Below, one piece after another: positions 1 to 12,312 of a stretch of 64,000 nt of DNA; the stretch's first letter is position 1, and every line of letters begins with the position of its first letter. The DNA comes from Ustilaginoidea virens. Taxonomy: Eukaryota > Ascomycota > Sordariomycetes > Hypocreales > Clavicipitaceae. The translations under genes were made by a program, and so were the position numbers. The stretch is taken from positions 2,728,001-2,792,000 of the forward strand of contig NC_057318.1 of NCBI RefSeq assembly GCF_000687475.1. Direction: 5' to 3'. Below the pieces are notes generated by a model. The model was not told where the DNA came from. It was given only the letters and a program-made list of their open reading frames with translations, and searched no databases.

Positions 1-670
1 GCAAAAGGGGCCAAAGTGGCCACATCGTGCATATCGGGTGTGCGCGGCACATCCGTCGCAATGTGCCCAATTGGGCACCTTGCGACAGCGATTCCGACAT
101 TATTAATTATAGTCTTAATCGTCTATATAAGAGTTTCAATAGGGATATAATTATTACTTAGGTCGGCCTTTTATTAGGCAGTCTCTACTATAGAGTTTAT
201 AGCCTTTCGCACTCTTCCTAATACCGCTAAGGGAATATAGTCCTATAGCTCTTTTATAAAATCTATAATAATATCGGCTATTAGTTGCTTCTGCCCTTAG
301 ATAGGTTCGGTCTTGGTCTAGTTATCCCATATACTAATCGCGATCGTAATATTAGGGTTATAGCGGCTGTATACTATGCCGCCCCTATTCCTTTTATCGA
401 TATCTATTACTTTATTCGCGTCTACTGTGTCTACTCCCTAGATGCGATACGCTATAGGTGAGGGGGGTAAATAGATAAGAAAAAGCGATTAAAAATATTA
501 GAATTGATTTTAAAGGCGGTTCCGTACCGATACCTAGATGCGGGCGAAATCGCAAAAAGTGTAATTATTTTAAAGATATATTTGCACTAGTATTATAATA
601 TAAGCAAATTGCAAAAAGTTTTTTTTTATATATAATATATATATATATATAATAATATATAAAAGAGAGC
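1..670 (-). pseudogene. RIP-degraded repeat relic at the left edge
   Basis: This stretch is AT-rich and full of TA-ending words (tatag, ctag), unlike the genes that follow. Read on the minus strand from about 470 down to 1, one frame stays in register and looks protein-like, but it is interrupted repeatedly by TAG and TAA and by no TGA that I saw. That is the pattern left by C-to-T change at CpA, as in the two copia elements further right. I could not assign the frame to a known domain; a retroelement or transposase remnant is an inference. It continues beyond the left edge. The last part (about 620-660) is an AT-dinucleotide run. Confidence 0.5.
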
Positions 671-1321
671 TGAGCTAAAGCCTATTTAAGAAGAACTTAT
701 ATATAAATCTTATATGGTCTTTGCTATCCATTATATAAATGAGTGGACTAGCTCTTATGAAGCGTTGGTAGTGCCACTGATATGGTGCAACAGCATGTGT
801 ACATATACCCCTGTATATACGCGAGCCTCTAAGCTCCGACCCCTTGGCGCCCCTGGCCAATATTTTGCCCCCAGCCGTTAAAGACAGGAAGGAACGGCCT
901 GGCCTGTCTTACCTGGAACGTAAAGCAATCAAATGTTATCAAACCCCAACTACTGCAAACTTACGCAGCACGTGGCTACTCGCCGTTTTCTTGTCTTCTT
1001 TCGCCAACCTCAGGACTGCTTTCTCTCTTTCTCACCCGTACTCTGAACTCTAGCCCTCAGATGGCATCACGGAGCCTATAGTTGCTTCCGACCTGTCGCC
1101 CTGACTTGTCTGTCGACTCTTGCCATTAAATCTTATACTCTAGGTTTGATTACCTGGCTGAAGGCGCGACTGCACACCTTCTTTTTTCGCGCTATCGCTC
1201 TGGAAGCGGCCGTACCGCATCGACTTTTGCCAAACTCTCCTCTCTCATGTTCTTTACTCTCTGCGTCCCTGCAGCACTCGTATTTGCTATGCAATCCACG
1301 ACCTTGGTACACGGTTGAATA
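671..1321. other. Intergenic region upstream of SMP3
   Basis: No gene is visible. It joins the AT-rich relic to normal-composition DNA and should contain the promoter and 5' leader of the SMP3 gene. The last 200 bases are pyrimidine-rich, as is common before fungal start sites. Short open frames here lack splice or family support. Confidence 0.5.
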
Positions 1322-3207
1322 ATGTGGCGGCGCACTTACCTGCTCCTTGTTCTGATACGACTATGGTTTGCCTTGTCACCGAGCTATTTACACCCTGACG
1401 AGAATTTCCAGGGTCCCGAAGTCATTGCTGGTATGTTTGACCCTGCCATTACGCCTGAGCTTGGCAGGTTGCGCAATGCCAATGTTGTTGCCATTTGCGA
1501 TGAGCCATGGTCATGCGCTCGGTCACGTTGGTCTTTGTGAGAGAGGGGAGAAGAAAAGAAGGATGTACTAATGCGCGCGCCATTTTCAAACAGGCCAAAT
1601 CTTTAGCTATCCGGTCCGGAAGACGTGGGAGTTTACGAGTGAGCACCCGATTCGCAGCGTCTTTCCGCTATGGCCCGTTTACGGGCTCCCGATGCTACTA
1701 CTGCGCTGGCTGTGGATTGGTCACGGACAGGATAGGGAAATTCCCCCAATTGCCGTATTCTGGACCCTGCGCGTTCTCATGTTCTTGACCAGCTTCGTCT
1801 TAGAGGATTGGGCGCTCCACGAGCTAATACCATCTCCACGACATCGTCGTATCGCTGTTCTGTTGGTCGCCTCGTCCTACGTTACTTGGACCTATCAGAC
1901 ACATACATTTTCGAATTCTGTGGAAACGCTGGTGGTGGCTTGGAGTTTGGTCCTCATTCAGCGTATCGTTGACACCCAAGCAAGTTACCCTCGACCAGTT
2001 TCCATCCATGTACTACAACCTCAACTTGGTTGCTTACGCTAACAATGCTGATGTTTGCAGCAACAATCATCGCTCATGTCTTCGACTGTGCTCGGAATCG
2101 TTGCCGTTTTCGGCGTCTTCAACCGCATAACCTTTCCAGCCTTTCTCTTAATCCCAGGCCTTCGTTTAATACCCCATTTTTCTAATAAGTCAGTGTCCTC
2201 TGGGGCTCCTAAGCGGCTGCCAGAAACGAAAAGAAAGAAATGAAAACGGCATCTTGCTGACTCGCGTGAATAGACTTTCATCATTGGCAGCCCTGGGTTC
2301 CGCCGCCTTTATCACCACTATAGTAGCCATCGGGCTGGACACGGCCTTTTATTCATCGGAGCCCCTTACTTGGGCCGATTTAGTCGGGAACCCCATCATC
2401 ACGCCCCTCAACTTTTTTCTATACAACTCTGATGCCACAAATCTTGCTCAACATGGTATTCACCCGTTGTATCAGCACATAGCAGCAAACTTGCCTCAAC
2501 TTCTTGGGCCTGCTACTGTTCTGCTTTTCACGAAGCCTCACTTGTCATTGAGGTTATATTCAGCAATATCAGGACTTGTTGTCTTGTCTTTATTTCCTCA
2601 TCAGGAGGCTCGCTTCCTCCTGCCAACCGTACCATTGATTCTCTCTTCAGTAGAACTGCCAAAGAACAAGACTCTTCTGCGCACATGGGCAGGAGCCTGG
2701 ATACTGTTCAACCTGGTCTTTGGAGTGTTGATGGGTATATATCATCAAGGTGGTGTTGTTCCCGGACAGGTTTTCATGAGCAACCAACCAGACGCAACCA
2801 ACGCCATCTGGTGGAAAACATACACACCGCCTATCTGGCTGTTGAACGGCAAGAACGAGGTTTTGCAGACCAAGGATGTCATGGGTCTCAAAGGCGCAGT
2901 CTTGCTGGAGCAGCTAACCGATCTTGCCACTTGCGACACTCCGGCTGATCGACGGAGTCGAGAGTATTTGAAAGAGAGTAATGGAACCTATCTCATCGCG
3001 CCGGCGTCAGCTGTATGGTTGGATCCCTATTTACAGAACAAGGGTCTTCAAGGACTGCGGTTCCGGGAGGTTTGGCGCTACAGTAAGCACCTGAATCTAG
3101 ACGACCTTGACTTTGGTGACGATGGTGTGTGGAATACACTGTCTAGGGTGGTGGGACGCCGAGGACTCGTCGCGTGGAGGGTAACCAAAACTTGTCCAGA
3201 ACAATAA
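1322..3207 (+). CDS. SMP3: GPI mannosyltransferase 4 (Smp3, GT22 family)
   Basis: Adds the fourth mannose to the GPI-anchor precursor in the ER membrane. Exons by splice motif and phase: 1322-1430, 1594-2009, 2061-2188 and 2274-3207, giving about 528 residues, close to yeast Smp3 (516). The first 27 residues carry the family's lumenal HPDE motif (residues 24-27), followed by ENFQGPE. The downstream part has several hydrophobic membrane segments and the typical stretch [16 protein letters not shown]. Introns 1 and 3 have good GTATGT/GTCAGT donors; intron 2 ends with an excellent GCTAAC branch point and CAG, but its donor is uncertain (2010 GTACTA preferred; 1998 is also in phase). The start is the first ATG in frame with HPDE. 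The next gene, uL1, lies tail-to-tail 321 bases away. Confidence 0.93.
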
Positions 3208-3528
3208 TAGTCCATAGTAATAGAAGGTAATAGAAAGCGCGTATATCATACAGTACGTCACTGTAAAGAGAGGGGGTATTTTCTTTTATTTTAAGAAAAA
3301 AAAAAGTTCTTTCACCCTTGGTGCGAATGGTCTTCAAGAGTCTGATTTCCGGCAACGCCTCCGGATGCAGGATGCACGACAAAGCAATTATATTTCATAA
3401 TGTAGTGGTAGTACTTCGCATACCCAGGTTCTTGGTCTATTGAAACTCTCGGCTAAGTTTCGCGGCGCACAGTTTACTCTGAATAAGGATCTCCGAAGCC
3501 AAGCGATGGATCAGAGCAGTATAAACAC

Positions 3529-4433
3529 TCAGTAAAGGCGCTTGGGAGGGGACATGGAGGCCTTGATGGTCAAGCTGCCAACGTTCTGCCAGCCTTTCTT
3601 CAGAAGAGAGACGAGGTAGTTGATGGCCAACATGATGTTCCCAATGAGCTGCTCCTGCTCCATGCCGACGTTTCCAACGGCAACGCCCATGCAGAGAACC
3701 TTCTTCAGCTGGAACTTGATCGTCGACTTGACCTCGTTGATCTTGCCAGTGAGGTCATCGGCGTGAGAGACGGGGGTAGGAAATTTCCCGGCTACGGATC
3801 AAAGTCAGTTACCATGCTGTGATGCATGAAACCACGTTCACAAGGCGGTGCGAGTGGACTTGGGGAGCAACAGCGGAGTTTGCACCTACCCTTGGACAGA
3901 CCAGGGCCCAACAGACGGGGAATTTGCTTGATGAGGGCCTCAGAGGCGACGAAAGCATCGTACTTGCGAGCCAGCTTCTTGATAAGCTTCTTGTTCTTGT
4001 TGAGTTTCTTCAAGTCATCCGCCGACATGGCGTCGACACCGCCGTGCTTGGCACGGTCGAGATCGTGCTGGTCACCCAATATGCAAATGGCCATGTTAGG
4101 GCGAGGGATGGAGGGTAGCTTGATGGTGCCGGAAAAACGCTTGTCACGCTGAGGGTCATAGTTCTTCAGGCCGATCTGAAGCTCCACCGTCTCGAGGAAG
4201 TTGCGCTTCTTGGTCTCGTTAGAGTACTCCAACAGCTCGGCGACTTGCGTCCGGACATGAGCTAGATGGAAAATGCAGTTAGCAGTCAGTCGGAACGCGC
4301 ATCGAATTTGATTCCATTTCCTGCCTCGAGCGCGGGTAGGGGCAGCAAAGCGTCACAAGAGTGTAGTCTGTGCTATTCGTGAGCATGCTTGCCGGAGAGG
4401 CGCTGATAACTAACCGACTGTAATCTTGGACAT
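3529..4433 (-). CDS. RPL1: 60S ribosomal protein L10a (uL1)
   Basis: Component of the large ribosomal subunit that forms the mobile L1 stalk and helps tRNA leave the E site. Three exons on the minus strand: 4415-4433, 3890-4261 and 3529-3791, with introns 4262-4414 and 3792-3889. The product is 217 residues, the standard eukaryotic length. It starts MSKIT and ends in PPKRLY, with family segments such as [12 protein letters not shown] and [15 protein letters not shown]. The first exon codes for only six residues plus one base, which is usual for fungal ribosomal protein genes: the intron lies right behind the start. It is divergent from the Trm732-like gene; the 386-base space between them carries two CACGTG boxes. 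Confidence 0.97.
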
Positions 4434-4819
4434 TTTGGCAGTCTCCCAATAGATTCAGAGATATCTAATGGTGGTCTGGACGAGGTTTGTTTAGAAAGGA
4501 AGGCGATTTTTTTCTTTTTCTTCTAATTTTTTTTTTCAGACGGAAGCAGGCTTGGTGATTGTGTGGGAGGGGGGGCGCCAGGGCAAAGTACTCCCACGTG
4601 GTACGTCACGTGACCTTGCTCCTGAGTTGGGATTTGAGGAAATGTTCCTTTTCCTTTGATGATTTAACGTCGTTGGGTAGGAACTGGCAGTTTACAGACT
4701 TGAGGTAATAATCTAGAGGTCTTGCTTCCGATAAGTATATTGCCCCGAAGGTTCGCTGGTTGTGAAATGTATGTCATTGCAACCTCATTATAGATTTTCA
4801 GCCAGGCTATCCTCGGGAG
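4434..4819. promoter_or_regulatory. Divergent promoter of uL1 and Trm732-like genes, with two CACGTG boxes
   Basis: This 386-base space must serve both divergent genes. CACGTG occurs at 4595-4600 and 4607-4612, 12 bases apart; the second sits in the palindrome GTCACGTGAC. The same palindrome is in the Bud31/NDUFA6 divergent promoter. In fungi CACGTG is bound by bHLH factors of the Cbf1 type; that this site is used is an inference. A long T-rich stretch at about 4508-4534 lies between the boxes and the uL1 start. Confidence 0.55.
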
Positions 4820-7800
4820 ATGATTGAAATGACAAGGCTGGAGGCGCCTGCAAAGGTCACTGCGTTAGCCAACCCTATCGCCTTGGTAAAACATCTCGAG
4901 CAGCAAAGCGCGACCATAAGAACAAGGTGAAAATACATGGTTGTTCATGGGGTTATATGCTTGTTATGGCGAAACGATTTACTGACTTAGGACTCTAGCA
5001 ATGCCAATTTCTTGTTTGATCAGCTCCTCAAAGAAGCTGCCCAACCAAAGTCCGTCTCAGGCCAGGCCTGTGTGAGACTCTGTGGACTTATCGACCAATC
5101 TGCCAAATCTAGCTCAGTTGATTTGGTTTGTTGGGCCTTATCACAAGCCGTTACGTTGAAGCTGTTTACGTTCTATATAGAATGGAACGAATCAGACAAC
5201 CATCGCTCCATGAAGTTGGTATTGGACCTCGTTGCCCAGTCCATTCTCAAGAGCCCGAATCGAGAAGAAGCCATCGACATCAGGAAAAACATACTGGAAA
5301 TCCTGATATCCATCGTGATTGGTCGCTCGAAGAAGCCGGTCGCAAAGTCTGCTATAAAAACCCTGGACCACCTTCTATCAAAAGGTGTGATTACCCTGGA
5401 CGACATAAAGTCAACGTATGTTTCTCTTCGCGCAGGGCGTGCCGGCCACGACGACACCGACATCTGGAGAAGCTTCACTGTGGACTTATTACACTGGATG
5501 AAATTGCACTTTGTCTGCTCTATCGCTGGGCGGCTGATTGTTTCAATCTATTGCCACTGGAGGCAAGGGAAAGTTGCAGGGACTGTTCCTGAGATTGAGA
5601 CATGGCATCAATGGCTTCTTGATTTTCTTTCCGAAGAGGCCGTTCTGCTTGAGTCGATCAAAAATTACGTCTTTCTGCCACTTTTCAAAGCTGATAGGTC
5701 TGAAGCCTTGAAATACCTTTGCTGGATGAACAAAGACCATGCTTTGTCGAGCGCCAGGAACATGAGCATGGGCACCCCTGCACTGCTTCAGCTAGCTGCT
5801 CTTGAGGCTGGTAAGAAAATTGGGCTTGTTGAGGAACCGGGTGAGTGATTCCAGTATTCCAGTCCTCTTCCGAGGAGATGGGGCTCTGATATCTCCATGT
5901 GGTCAGCATTGGGGAGCGGCGATGACGGTGCAGGAGATCCCTTATCCATCACTCTTCAAGAAAAGGTTCTGGAGACCGTCTTGGCTCACCCCTCTCACGA
6001 AGTTCGATCCCTGGCACTCTCTCTGCTCGTGACGTCGCCGTCAACAACCAGGCCTTACTCATCAACTGCGCTCGACCTTCTCAAGAAGCATTTGGGGTCG
6101 TTCTTCGCTGACCCAGATGCCAAGTTCAGAGTCGATTTTTCCGCCAAGGCGAGAGACATGTTCAAGAGAGTGCGAGGTGCTATTCACGTTTTGAAGCGTA
6201 GCATACGCCGTGCCAAGGCCAAGATCCAGAAAGCAAACGCGCTTGTCCTGTCAGGGCAGAGCGCTATTGCGCAGCCGATCCTCTACCGCTCAAACCTGAT
6301 TTCGCTGCCCGAAGCCCAACTTACATATTGCTTGCACGCCCATGTCAAGTTTCTGCACTGGTACCTTGCCTTCCTGTGCAATGAAATGATCCCGACAGCC
6401 TCCTACCAGCGTCACATCGCGGCGTTGAAAGCATTCATGTACATTATACGAATGGAAGATGACGGCTCCAAAACGTGGGACACAGACGATGACCAGCAGC
6501 TCTTCTTTAATCAGTTCGACAGCATGTGGGCGCGAGCATTGCTCGACTTGATCATGGACCCCTTTGAAGATGTGAGAGATGTTGCTGCTGCCGCTTTGGC
6601 AAACTGCTATACCGACGGAAGATACCGGTGGCTCACGCTGGATGGTTTCGGAACGAGCACCGTGCCCGTCGGACAGTTAATAGACCTGTCTCGGCGCGCC
6701 AGTGAACTTGCTCGTAGAACTGCCAGAGCAGATCACTCCGACGGTGCGGCTAAAGCATCGCAGCTGCTCTGCAGGTTCCTCAAATCCGGAAACGAAAGGC
6801 TCCATATGCTTTCCACAATGGTTGACGAGCTGAGAAGCAAGATTGACCGGGTGGAAAACGATCTTGGTCGGGCCGTTGTCGATGCTCCTCTTCACGGGGA
6901 TTTTGCGTCTCTTTGTGACACGTGGCAGGTGGTATCAAAAATCAAGCTTCTGGCTCCACAAATGTCTCAGGCACAAGAACTACAAGAGCACATTGTATCG
7001 TGTTGTGAGCGAACTTGGAACGCCGTTCGAGACATCTTGTGCGATGATTCACCTGAGGGACATTTACCTGAGGAGCTTGAGGAGGTGGATGGACTTGACA
7101 CGAAAGGCCTTTTGAGCTACAGCTTTCGTGCTGTTCATGAATCAAGGTACGTACGGTACACGCTATGATTTCCGAGCCAAGCTGGCGTGTGATATGATTG
7201 AGTCAGTGACTCAACGTCTTCAGCAATCTCATGCGAGCCGTGATTCTCACCGCACGGAACGCTCCTCAGGGGGATCTCATTGTTCCTACAAGTGAGTTAT
7301 TCGAGCGGATAGGTAACCTAACCTTTACCCAGCTGGCGAGTTTGCGTCACAGAGGAGCCTTCACCACGGTTTCGGCTACCTTTGCCACGTGCTGTCAACA
7401 GACTAAGCACTTGGCATTTGAAAGGACTAGGCAGTCTCTATTGGATACCTGGTACAAGGTGCGTGCAAAGGGGATGACGGCCTCGGCATGATTTGGCCGG
7501 TCAACGCCCACGGGGACAAGGACGAGGCGAACAATACATTCACTGACGGACATCAAAGGGTACCTTGAATGCCATCTATTCACAAGCCTCCACAACTCGA
7601 CGGTCGGCCGGTATTCCCTCCATGGTTACGGGTATCCTCGCAGCTAACTCGCCCCACCCAACCTTTGACCAAGTCATGAACACACTCACGTCCCTTGCAG
7701 CAAAAGAGGCCAAGGTTTCAGAGATCAATGGCTCCAATCTTCCTCAAGTGCACGCATACAACTGCCTCAAGGACATATTCAAAAACTCGCTTCTGACGTC

Positions 7801-9998
7801 CCTTGGAAACAAGTCGGAATCCTACCTGCCTGACTGTCTAGAACTGGCCGCGAAAGGGCTGCGATCCGAGGTGTGGGCCATTCGGAATTGCGGCCTTATT
7901 TTCCTGCGGAGTCTTATTGACAACTTGTTCGGCACTCACGAGAGCAAGGCCACGATCGAGGCCGGCTGGGACGGCAAGGCAAACCGCATCCACTACCACC
8001 GGTATCCTAACCTGCCTACCGTTCTCAGGGCCCTCCTCCAGTCTGGACACCGGATCCTGTCCGAGCCTACGGATGCCGGCTCGGCAGCCGAGTCGGTGTT
8101 CCCCGCGCTGGACCTTATCCGCCGCGCTGGACCTCCTGACTTGCTTCGCGACGAGATCCAGGTTCTCGTTGCCGAGTATTTACTGAGCCCGGTCTGGCAT
8201 GTTCGTGACATGGCAGCTCGCACGCTTTGCTCCTGTCTCTTGCACGAGCGATGGCTGGCCGACATCGAGCATATCTGTCGGAGCGCCCTGAGCAGACCAT
8301 CAGCACATCGGCAGAATCACATTCATGGGGTCTTGCTGACCTTGAAATTCGTTATTGAGAGGCTCAACGAAGTTGCTCCAGAATGGCTTCTCGGTAAGAG
8401 GGCATCTCCCCCCCCCCCTCTCCCCCTTTTCTCTCTCTTCTTTCCTTTCTTCCCTTCCTTCTCGCAGGCTTTGGAACTGAGAGCGCATTGCAGGTGATCT
8501 CGAGCACCTGGGATCGTTTCTTTCCCAGACCAAGTTAGATGTTTTATTCTCCAGTTGCCCAGACGTGGTCGCCGCATACATGGACGTGATCAATGCGGTA
8601 TGGTCCATCGAGTCGGCCCGCAACCTCCCATTGTCTCCCTTCAGGGTTTCGCTGCCGAAAACTACCACAGGATCTGCGCTTCTCAATATCCAAAAGGCCG
8701 TCTACCACGTGTACTTAACATCAAGGCTCGACGAACCCATCCCTTACCTGCAAAGCCATCTTCAGTGTCCCAGCATTGACCTGGACGGCCTCGTGGCAGC
8801 TCTGGAGACCACGTCCAAGGTGTGGCCTCCCCAATCGTGCTCCCAAGATGTGCTGTCCTCTTTGTGCAGCTTGTACATCACCGTCTGCTTGCAAACCAAC
8901 TACTTCGAAGCCCAAGTTCTGTGCGTAGAATCCTTGACCTCCGTTATGGACGACCTGCTCGAACAGAGGGCCTACGACAAAATCCCTTGTGGTGCGCTGC
9001 TTACTCTCTGGACAGAGCTTGCCGCTCGGCCTATGAACCCTGCTCTTTCAAATGCCGTCATCAGGGCAAGCGGCTGCATTGCGGCAGCCCACAGTCATCC
9101 CGGGTCCACCAGCAGCAGCAGCAGCCTCCACGCCTGGGGACTCATCATGGCGGATGCCGCTCTGGATGATAAGGTATGCATGCCATCGCCAGTCCAAAGC
9201 ACTGTCTTTTCGAGGGCATGAAGGCAGCTAACTGTTTCCTTCTTCTCTTTCTTCCTGTAACTCTAGACTTTTGACACTCGCTTCGCGGCCGCCTCATCAC
9301 TACGTTCCTTCTTTGCCGTCCACAGCTCTCCCCGAGCCCCGGACCACCTCTTCCCCATGGTCACACTGTACGATGCCCTCAACGACGACGACGAACAAGT
9401 CCGCGAGGTTGCCGCCGCCGCCGTGCAATCCATCGTCGGCGACGCGCTTGTGCCTCTTGAGGCAGCGAACCGGCTCCTTCGCTTCCTGGCCACCGCGTTC
9501 GGCGCCTCGCCCTGTTTCAGGGCCATCGTGGCGGACCGTCTCGTCGGGTATCATGGCGTCCGGGCTGCCGCGCGGCAGGCATGGGAGCCCGCAGAGGATG
9601 AGCTCGCGAGAGCAATGCAGTTTGACGACTCGCTCTTCGTCGTCGAGGAGAAAAACTTGTTTGTCGATGAGGTGCGCGAGACGAAGCGCTGGGTCGACGT
9701 CTTCAACAGCCTCGACTGGCAGGCCGACGAAGAATCTCTGATCAAGCTGGACGATTGGGTGCGGCGAGGCGTCCTTCACCTGGCCGCGTTGGCGGAGGTC
9801 AACGACGGACCACTGGGCTGGGCATCCGACGCGACCGTTTTCGCCATTTGTACCCGTTTGGTGCGCAGCTCGGCGGCGCTGGCTGGCAAGACGGGGAGTC
9901 TGGACATGAGGCAAGCCATAGCCACTGCCAAGGAGGCTATGCGATTAAATGGTTCTCGAATCTCGCAGCTGCTCACGGAGGGGTGGATTGGCATTTGA
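4820..9998 (+). CDS. TRM732: tRNA 2'-O-methylation partner, Trm732/THADA-like (DUF2428)
   Basis: Family members (yeast Trm732, human THADA) bind the Trm7/FTSJ1 methyltransferase and direct it to position 32 of the tRNA anticodon loop. Seven exons keep one frame: 4820-4926, 4999-5840, 5907-7146, 7224-7458, 7559-8393, 8494-9173, 9267-9998, giving 1556 residues, the usual size. The product is alpha-helical and HEAT/ARM-like throughout. The DUF2428 core spans exons 4-5 (about residues 700-1000), with SSNLMRAVILTARNAP, RRSAGIPSMVTG and WAIRNCGLIFLRSLIDNLFG; later HVRDMAARTL fits the family. Intron 5 (8394-8493) contains a long CT-only tract. The start is the first ATG in phase; 4832 is an alternative 4 codons on. 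It is convergent with the DUF3074 gene, about 207 bases away. Confidence 0.9.
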
Positions 9999-10205
9999 AA
10001 GCATTCGCACTAGATAAAATCATGAGCAGACAAGATAGCCCCTCTTGATGCCGTCCCCCGTCACCTCAAAAAAACCTTTGGTGTATGCTTAGCTTTGATC
10101 CATGTTGCCGTTGAGATGCATGTCCCTTTTCCCTCATCACGGACCACGTGCTCGCGCGCTCTAGACCGCACCAGGCTTTATTTGCGTTTGCCTTGGAATT
10201 CATCA

Positions 10206-10827
10206 CTACTTGGACCGGACAGAGGCTGCTTTGGAACAAGTCACATCCTCTCTGTTCAAACCACCGAGGCGGCCCAGCTTAGCCGCAAGCATGGTATTCT
10301 GCGCCTGCAACTCCCCAACCTGGGCGCGAAGCAGCTCAATCTCCTTGGCTGCCACATCCCTCTCGGTCCTAATCTTTTCCAGCTCCAGCGTCAGGCGCGC
10401 CTTTTCTCGGCTTTCCAATGTCTTCTTCCTTCTCGCCGCGGCCTTTCTTTCTTCTTGTTCGCGCTTCTCCTCCAATTTGCGCATTTCTCTCTTAAATTTG
10501 GCCTCCTGCTTGGCAATCTCCTTGTCATGCTTTTCTCGGAGTTTGGCTTGCGAGGCGACATCCTTGTCCTTCTCGCCTTGACGCTTCGGTTGCATTCGTT
10601 GTTGGAACTCGGTGTATCTTTGCTCTAGTTTTTTCCGACGGTCGAGCAGCTTTTGCAGGTCCTTTTCCAGGGGCTGCAGGCGCTGTGACTTTGACCCTTC
10701 CGACTGGCTTCCGGCCACGCTACTGGTGGTTGCTTTGTCTCCAGTCAATGACTTTTCCAAAGCTGATCTAAAGCTACGGAGAGAGGATGTGTCGCTTTGT
10801 GCTTCTTCGTCTTCACTGCCATCTGCT

Positions 10828-10859
<32 letters not shown>

Positions 10860-12312
10860 TTCTTCTTCTTCTTCCTGTCTCTGAACACGCTGGCCATCAG
10901 CCAAGCTACTTTGGCTGCCGGCAAAGCTCAATGGGTTGCTCAACTGCGACCTTAGCCCGCTGGCAATAGACCCAGCTACGCCATAGGCCCCGTGAATGAT
11001 GCCGTACAATCCCGTACTGCTTGGTATCCAGTCGTTATATGTGGCATCGAGGTCTTGCGCGTCTCTTTGCGAATCCTTGTGGTTTTCTTCATCCAAGACT
11101 GCCTCGTCAGGTGGCAGTTTGGCCGTCGAGGTCCCGCCATTGGCAGCGCTGTTGCCGTTGACATTCTTCTCGTCCTGTGCAGGGCGAGCAGAACCGTCCT
11201 CAAAAGCCGTGGTCGAAACCCAATTCAAGAATTTGCCAGCGTCTCCAACAATTCCTGGCGGTGTTCCTTTTTCTATGAGGAATCGCGGCACACTGCCGCC
11301 TGGGTCGCTTCTCGTTACCATGAGCCACTCGATAACCATGGGTACCCTCGAGTTATGCTCTGCAAGATGTACTGTAGAAGACCGCCTGGCTTCGTCCAAA
11401 GTCAAATCAGCCGAAGAGAGAGATCGCTTGTTGATGGTTACGTCGGTTTCGGCAGGGACTTGTCGAATCATCTCAACCGACTCATACTGGCCTCGAATGA
11501 TGCCTGGGCGTGGAGGACAGTCGGGGTGAAGGCATGGTTTCGATACAATCATGTACTGTCGAAGGGCTTGCGATTGTTGATCCGGGTTCAAGCGGGGAAC
11601 ATCAGATGTGAGAAGTAAGGTGATGAAGTCTCGAGGTGCCGTAGGCCCAGGGAACTGAGCAGAAAGTTGGAAGACTGCAGTAAGGGATGGTTTGTTAGTT
11701 CGAGGGCCATCGAAGACAATGAGGGCGTGAGACGGGGACGCCTAAAGCAGCACTGAAGCCGGAAACGCACGTACCATCAAGACTCCCTGCGCTTTGAACA
11801 ATGCGATGCTCGACATTCCTCTCCGCACCAATTCCTCGAATGTTCCCGCTCCCAGGCGAGCCCTGCACTTTCAAGGACTCGGCAAGCTCTCTTTTCAAGC
11901 CAGCTTTCCACTCATCAAATGACAGACACTCGTGAACGCTTCGCCTGGCAAACCACGCACCTTTTCCATCCTTTCCTGGAAGCTTATACACACTGATTCC
12001 GAACGGGTTATCCTTGGGATTCGTCTTGACCTCTTTCCATTCCTTTTGCAGCCGGGCAGACAAGCCGGGAGCGGCTGGAGACTTCTGAGCTGGCCGAGAT
12101 TCCTGGCCTTGGGAATATACAACGGCGGAGTCGGTTTTTGCTCGAGCGCGACCAGAAGAAGCGGGCTTGGTCGCAGTAGCGGTAAAAGGTATCGAATCGA
12201 TAACAATTTGAGCTTGGTCAAATACTTGATTCATGAACAGCTCAAGGTCATGCTGGAGAACGTGGCTCCAGTCAACGAGGGCCAAGGCTTCGAAGGGCTG
12301 ATGGCTTGCCAT
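10206..12312 (-). CDS. DUF3074 (START-like) protein with C-terminal coiled coil
   Basis: Two exons, 11675-12312 side being 11775-12312 and then 10206-11674, split by a 100-base intron (GTACGT donor, CTGCAG acceptor); 668 residues. The first half (about residues 95-330) matches the fungal DUF3074 family, a START/SRPBCC-like fold of unknown ligand: RRSVHECLSFDEWKAGL, NIRGIGAERNVEH, LSAQFPGPTAPRDFITLLLT across the splice junction, and a C-terminal VPRFLIEKGTPPGIVGDAGKF. Then come a low-complexity linker, 17 consecutive glutamates (about 447-463), and a strongly charged heptad-rich coiled coil (about 517-647) full of K, E, R and L. No signal peptide is visible. The function is unknown; a lipid- or membrane-contact role would be speculation. 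Confidence 0.85.
10825..10876 (-). repeat. (GAA)n trinucleotide tract coding poly-glutamate
   Basis: On the plus strand this is a nearly pure CTT repeat. It lies inside the DUF3074 protein exon and codes for 17 glutamates plus an acidic tail. Being a multiple of three it can vary in length between isolates without breaking the frame. Confidence 0.9.

Noticed and set aside
9300..9914. 204-codon open frame on the minus strand
   Set aside because: It lies opposite the last exon of the Trm732-like gene, whose frame is supported by family motifs and splicing; GC-rich third positions create such shadows.
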